DNA of 6,838 nt, taken from an uncultured Ruminococcus sp. (lineage in GTDB: Bacteria; Bacillota; Clostridia; Oscillospirales; Ruminococcaceae). Shown in pieces: positions 1-4,300 of the stretch; position 1 is the first letter of the stretch, and each line of letters begins with the position of its first letter. The stretch covers positions 1-6,838 of the forward strand of contig NZ_CAMHRZ010000182.1 in the NCBI RefSeq assembly GCF_946187255.1, in the 5' to 3' direction. Below the pieces are notes generated by a model. It was not told the origin of the DNA and searched no databases. It saw only the letters and a program-made list of their open reading frames with translations. Made by a program: the position numbers and the translations under genes.

Positions 1-103
1 TCGCAGACTTCACAAATGCCGTTCACCAAAGCTCATAATAACATTATACGTTGTTTTGCCTGATCCATTTTTTTAAAAATTAAAACGATTACATCACACT
101 TAT

Positions 104-132
104 ATTGTACACAAAAAAGCGCACAAGTGCAA
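104..132 (-). promoter_or_regulatory. Sigma-70-type promoter reading left, out of the window
   Basis: On the minus strand TTGCAC (132-127) and TACAAT (109-104) are separated by exactly 17 bp, close to the consensus. Transcription would start near 97 and run off the left edge, giving a leader of at least 97 nt because no start codon with a ribosome site follows inside the window. A 10-bp palindrome, GCACAAGTGC (121-130), overlaps the -35 box and could be an operator. It lies after the terminator, so the gene to the left is a separate transcription unit. Confidence 0.6.
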
Positions 133-225
133 CCCAAAAAATGCAGAAAAGGTGGAATTTTGTATAAAAGTTTTACAAATATTTTTGTGAATATAGTAAC
201 AATGCGCGTTTGGGGAGGTTTTGAA

Positions 226-324
226 CCTATTGCTCCGCATACAGCTTTTATCGTTAGTGCCTGCTTAACCCTATCGCGGGAAGTCCTGCCGCTGACCCTA
301 TCGCTCCGCATCCTGCTTTTATCG
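226..324. repeat. Pair of imperfect 28-bp direct repeats
   Basis: Positions 226-253 and 297-324 match at 25 of 28 bases (core GCTCCGCAT, then GCTTTTATCG), offset by 71 bp. A partial third match, CCCTATCG, lies between them at about 269-276. No coding or known site is evident, and the second copy leads into the terminator region. Confidence 0.6.
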
Positions 325-376
325 GTTTGGAGTTATGGCAAACCGCTCAACGAGCTGTCGCCGTTTCGCTGGTGAT

Positions 377-455
377 GCGGGCGGTTCGTGTACGCAGATG
401 GTTTGTGCGGATGCAAAAAGGGCGGCACGCACTCTCTTTGGTGCGAACCGCCCGC
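377..455. repeat. 12-bp perfect inverted repeat overlapping the terminator
   Basis: GCGGGCGGTTCG at 377-388 is the exact reverse complement of 444-455, with 55 nt between. The right arm is the same DNA as one side of the terminator hairpin, so pairing of 377-388 with 444-455 and the terminator stem exclude each other. It may be a leftover of repeat duplication or a regulatory alternative structure. Confidence 0.6.
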
Positions 456-461
456 CTTTTT
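415..461. terminator. Strong, probably bidirectional rho-independent terminator
   Basis: The arms at 420-432 and 441-453 can pair over 13 positions with one mismatch and one wobble, enclosing an 8-nt loop (433-440). Five A (415-419) precede the stem and five T (457-461) follow it after GCC. On the minus strand this reads GGGCGG, inner stem, CCGCCC, TTTTT, which would end the adhesin and TasA-like transcript about 280 nt after its stop codon. On the plus strand the T-run also follows, so it could stop transcripts from the left. Confidence 0.8.
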
Positions 462-515
462 ATGTTTGCTTTGCTCTTATAGTTTGCTGTGCATTTTGGT
501 TTCGCACTTCGGTGA

Positions 516-532
516 TTGAGGCTCTGCCTCAA
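516..532. repeat. Small hairpin TTGAGGC/GCCTCAA
   Basis: A 7-bp perfect stem (516-522 with 526-532) with a 3-nt loop lies 6 nt from the 22-bp palindrome. From memory, hairpins of this GAGGCnnnGCCTC type are common between genes in Oscillospirales; copy number here cannot be seen from one window. Confidence 0.55.
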
Positions 533-538
533 ACTCCG

Positions 539-560
539 CAAGCCTTTCGCGAAAGGCTTG
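539..560. repeat. 22-bp perfect palindrome
   Basis: CAAGCCTTTCG (539-549) is followed directly by its reverse complement CGAAAGGCTTG (550-560). No T-run follows on either strand, so it is not a standard terminator. It probably belongs to a dispersed intergenic repeat together with the hairpins on both sides. Confidence 0.7.
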
Positions 561-563
561 ACC

Positions 564-589
564 CAAAGCTCTTGTCGCGCACAGCTTTG
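564..589. repeat. Small hairpin CAAAGCT/AGCTTTG
   Basis: A 7-bp perfect stem (564-570 with 583-589) with a 12-nt loop directly follows the 22-bp palindrome, making three hairpins in a row between 516 and 589. Confidence 0.45.
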
Positions 590-681
590 CTGTTCTTTCC
601 CAACTCAGTCTGCGTCAGAGTTTCCTGCACTTTCAATTTCGGTTCTCGCCATGTTCTGACCCGCCGTCACGCTATCCTACC

Positions 682-730
682 GCCCTCACAAAACTATAAA
701 TAGGCGGACACGGCCCGCCCGGCCGAGGGC
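682..730 (-). other. GC-rich hairpin just after the TasA-like gene
   Basis: GCCCTC (682-687) can pair with GAGGGC (725-730). Inside, GGCGG (703-707) pairs with CCGCC (715-719), or alternatively CGGCC (711-715) with GGCCG (721-725). On the minus strand the GGCGG/CCGCC stem is followed by TATTTATAGTTTT, an imperfect T-rich tract, so it may be a weak first terminator or a 3'-end stabiliser before the stronger one downstream. Confidence 0.4.
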
Positions 731-731
731 T

Positions 732-750
732 GAATTATGAATTATGAATT
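732..750. repeat. GAATTAT heptamer tandem repeat (2.7 copies)
   Basis: GAATTAT GAATTAT GAATT lies across the end of the TasA-like gene. On the minus strand it encodes the last four residues (IHNS) and the TAA stop. Short tandem heptamers of this type occur between genes in many bacteria. Confidence 0.75.
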
Positions 751-1385
751 TGAGAGGCGTCCGCGAGTACATCCAGCTGTATGTCATACGCTTCCGTGTT
801 GTCGTATGCCGCTTTGGATAACTCTCCGCGTGTCACCAGATCATGGGTGTACTCCCCCTCAGTGAACTCGCCCTTATATGTGAATACCACACAGCCATCC
901 TTCGTCTGCGCGTCCCATTCTTCGCTCCATAATGGGCTCTCGTTGAGGTATAGCGTCAGCACTGTCTCGCCTTTGCTGTTTTTGTATACAAGGGTGTTGC
1001 CCGCTATCTCCTGCGTGCTGAAACCAAGACTCGCAGTGTCATCCGAACAGGAACATATATCTCCCGTCGCCTTATCCACCCACATCGGCACGATCATAAC
1101 TTTCAGCTGTTCGTCGTTCTTGTTGCGCTCGTCGTAGACTTTCACAGTCTTGTTCACATAGTAGTGATGCACGCCGCCCTCTGTGGTGTCTGTTACGGTA
1201 TAACTGCTTGTCTGTTCATCCTGCGGAGAATTGCCGTTCTCCGCTATCTGTATATTAGCTTCCGCAGGCTTGAACCTGTTGTTGCGGATACTGCTGTTAT
1301 ACATAGCCGCCAGCACGATGAGGGGTGTGATGAACATTACCCCTGCCGCACTGCATATCATTATCTTCCTGCGCTTTTCGCTCAT
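735..1385 (-). CDS. TasA/camelysin-like secreted protein (SipW-dependent type), putative extracellular fibre subunit
   Basis: The protein has 216 residues. A basic start (KRRK, residues 4-7) and a hydrophobic stretch (9-28) form a signal peptide or anchor. Just after it, AAMYNSSIRNNRFKPAEANIQIAE follows the spacing of the mature start of SipW-processed proteins (YFxD, then NxFxxGxVxIxLxE in the family). Further family-like segments are VNKTVKVYD and LKVMIVPMWVD (77-104), LTLYLNES and WSEEWD (143-158), DGCVVFTYKGEF (163-174) and a closing DIQLDVLADASQ (201-212). I therefore infer a TasA/camelysin-like beta-sandwich exported outside the cell. Cys 111, 113 and 165 could make a disulfide. The start is fixed by an AGGGGG site 7 nt upstream and an ATGA overlap with the adhesin gene. 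The last four residues (IHNS) and the stop come from a heptamer repeat. A simple membrane-anchored lipid-free surface protein is the alternative. Confidence 0.75.
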   Translation of the reverse strand: MSEKRRKIMICSAAGVMFITPLIVLAAMYNSSIRNNRFKPAEANIQIAENGNSPQDEQTSSYTVTDTTEGGVHHYYVNKTVKVYDERNKNDEQLKVMIVPMWVDKATGDICSCSDDTASLGFSTQEIAGNTLVYKNSKGETVLTLYLNESPLWSEEWDAQTKDGCVVFTYKGEFTEGEYTHDLVTRGELSKAAYDNTEAYDIQLDVLADASQIHNS

Positions 1386-4300
1386 GGTGCCGCCCCCTGA
1401 CTTCCGCTTCGCCCGATGATGTTTTCAGCGTATGACTGAGAGGTCAGATAAGCGAATTCCGTTTCGGTGTTGGTGAAGCTGGCGGTGGGACGGTACTTGC
1501 CGTCTATCTGCGCCGATGCTTCCTTGAATTTTTCGGCTTTTACGGCAGCTGTGGAGAATACCACACAGCCGTCATCCCCGCCCTGACTGATGGGGGTGCC
1601 GTAACCCTTATAAACATTGGAGCCTTTCCACAGCACATAGTCCGTTCCCGACCAGCCCGTGACTTCTGATATGCGGTAGATGCCGCCTTTCTTCACATGG
1701 ATGGTCTGTCTGCCTGTCCTGATGGCTGTGGGGAAGGTGTAGTTCTCTGTTTTGCCGTTATTGTTGTACGTCCTTGTTATGGTCACGTTGTCACCGCTTC
1801 CGCTGAAAGAATAGCCGTCAGCGGCTGAGTGGAACATAGTGTAGTTGTACTTCGCGCCATCCACCATTATGTCCTCATCGGAATTATAGGTCATGTCCTT
1901 ATCGCAGTTCAGCGTCACAAAGAAGCTGTCGCAGGCACCTGTCATTGCGGTGTCCGTTTCCTCGAAGCGGTCAACTCTGAACACGAATTTCTGTTCGTCG
2001 TCGCTGTTATGGATATTTTTGTCAGTGAAGATGATCTTCTCGATATCGAAGTAAAGGTCCGAATCATCCAGTTCGTTGCATATCCTGATAACGCAGGCGT
2101 GTTCGTCCGTTTCGGTGGTCTCCAGATGGAAACAGCTGTCCTGATTGTTGAGTACGATATCATCTTTCTTAATGGTGAAGATAACGTCCTCTTTCAGCTT
2201 TTTGTAGCCTGTCGGGGGAGTGACTTCCTCCAGATAGTACTTTCCCGGTTCGAGAGTGTTGTCTATCATCGGGATGATGCCGTTCTCATCGGTGACAAGA
2301 TCGTTATATCCGGGAATGGGGTCATAGTCCTTAACAAGCCCGCCCACACCGCTCACACCGCGATACAGCGCGAAATGAGCGCCTTCCAGCTTTTTGGAGT
2401 TATCCTTGAAGTCCTGCTTTTCGGCTTTCAGGGTGAACTTTTTGTTGTACACATTTATGTACGCCACCAGCTGATCTCCCGTTGTTGCAGGTTCGTTCCA
2501 TCCCAGCCACTCATCGTACTTGAACTCGCTGCGCTGTGTATTATACTTATCTTTAACATCCACCCAAGCATTCGTATCCTCATCGTAGAACTCTACCGAA
2601 TAGGTGGTAACATTGCTGGCATCGGTATTGCTTTTCAGCCTGAACCTCACCGTTCTCGGAAGTCCGATATAGTGATCGGGAGGTGTGTCCTCCACCAGTT
2701 CGTACTCGGTATCCAGCTCGTAATCATACATGGTGGTGATCCTGCCGTTTTCATTTGAAGTGAAAATTCCCAGCTTCTCGCGGGAAGAACCTCTGCCTTT
2801 ATACAGCGTGAACACGCCCTCTTTAAGGGGCTTCTTCCTGTAAGTATCATCGGCAGTTTTTTCCGGCTTCATGTCATACAGCGAGATGACCACACCGCCC
2901 GAACGTTCGTTGGTTATCGAATCCTTTCGGGAGCTGTAATCCTTGCCATTGATAGTCTCTGTTTTTACACTACCTTTATCGTAGCTTACGGAATATGAAT
3001 GCAGGTTATTGTTGGTGACAAGTCCGTTTTCCAGTTTTTTGGAAATACTTCCGCTTGTCATTTTGCCCTCTGTATCGAAAACGGCATCATTACTTACTTC
3101 CACCTCATACACCGCATAGTTATCAAGGGACTTGCCTGCGGGCAGAGTATTCATGAAGTAGCGCACATAGGGCTCATCATCGGTGATCTTCCTCACAGTG
3201 CCCGATACAAGCTCTTCCTCCGCATTTTCATCAGCTTTGTAATACAGCGCTGTATATACGGGTGCGTGAGTGCGGCAGAAATCCTTGTCGCTCCATATCT
3301 TCTGCGCTTCGATCTCAAAACCTCGCTGATTGATGACGTTCATCTTGGGTGATTCTTCCTTTTTGACCCAGCCCTCGTTCTCTGCACCGCCCGCAACGAA
3401 GGTGTATGTGCCTTCAATACGTTCATATTCCACTCTGTCATAGCCCAAAGGTCTTTCCGAATCGGAATCTCTTTCCTCAACCTTGAACTTTGTGCCTGCG
3501 GGAATATACGGCACCAGCACAGTGTACCACGCAGGTATCTTTGAGATACTGCCGTTCATGGAAGTCTCAAATTCGGGTATCTGCGCTGTTATGCCAGCCT
3601 TCTGCGCCAGCTTTTGCTCTTCGTCCAGTTCCTCATTATTGTCGATAGCCAGCAGTTCAGCATCCAGCGCCGCTTTTGAAAGGCTTGTGGAAACAAAGTC
3701 CCGCGCTTCCATACTCCACCGACAGTAATAGCCGTCGGGGTCGATGACGTAGTATTTATACATATTTGCCAGCGTCATTTCCTCCGTTGCGCCGTCGGAG
3801 AGATAAAGCCTGAATGTGAATGTGGTCTTCTCCTTGTCCTGCGCTGGGTTTAGCTGCTCATGGGTTATCTTGTGAGCTTCCTTGTCCTCAGCGGACATTG
3901 ACTTTTTGTAATCATTGTCATACAGCTTCTTCTGGAAAGAAAGTGTACGCAGACCATCCGGATCAACATGGTTCTGAAAGGTGACGCTCGTTCTCTCACT
4001 TACTTCCATCCATCCCGAATCTACAGTACAGCGCCCCGTATCACCGATGGGCGCTCTCTCCTTTTTAACGCCGTTTACATATACATTATCATAGACATCA
4101 CTATTTATGCCGCATTCAATTATACGGTATTGAATGGTATTGGCAGGAAAATGTATCTCTGCACTTTTCTGCGGATTTATTAAGAATACCGACTGATAGG
4201 GCGTAGTGCTTCCCGGTGGAGTATACGACGGAAGATACTCTACTTTTTTGGTAGAGTTCTGATAGGTAACGCTGATATGCTCATCAACATTGCTCAGCAA

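Larger units (their letters stand above)
1..734. other. Intergenic region rich in hairpins and repeats, no convincing gene
   Basis: No reading frame here has a ribosome site, sensible start and protein-like content. The frames that stay open between about 335 and 703 on the plus strand run straight through hairpins and palindromes and look like chance frames. From right to left the stretch holds a heptamer repeat (732-750), GC-rich hairpins (682-730), three compact hairpins or palindromes (516-589), a strong terminator (415-461) with an extra competing arm (377-388), two direct repeats (226-253 and 297-324), an AT-rich stretch with small inverted repeats (arms 159-164 and 174-179), and a minus-strand promoter (104-132). 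From 1 to 97 is probably the untranslated leader of a gene beyond the left edge. Confidence 0.7.

Noticed and set aside
43..71. Second minus-strand promoter with TATAAT at 48-43
   Set aside because: The -10 box is perfect but the sequence at -35 (AAAATG) is far from consensus, so it is not supported on its own.
33..311. Minus-strand frame of 92 codons near the left edge
   Set aside because: The promoter at 104-132 lies inside it, it crosses a direct repeat, and it lacks a ribosome site. The short in-frame ATG at 68-66 gives only an 11-residue peptide without a ribosome site.
226..324. CRISPR array from the repeated 28-mers
   Set aside because: Only two imperfect copies exist, the gap between them is 43 bp with no third full repeat, and there are no cas genes.
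335..703. Open plus-strand frame that could encode a 122-residue protein
   Set aside because: It runs through the terminator stem, the 22-bp palindrome and other hairpins, has GGAG only 2 nt from the ATG, and its translation is rich in Cys, Arg and Phe without domain character. It is most likely a chance frame across repeat DNA.
1829..2758. Long plus-strand frame of 309 codons opposite the adhesin
   Set aside because: It is the reverse-strand shadow of a clear coding frame with recognisable SpaA domains on the minus strand; no ribosome site or family character is seen.
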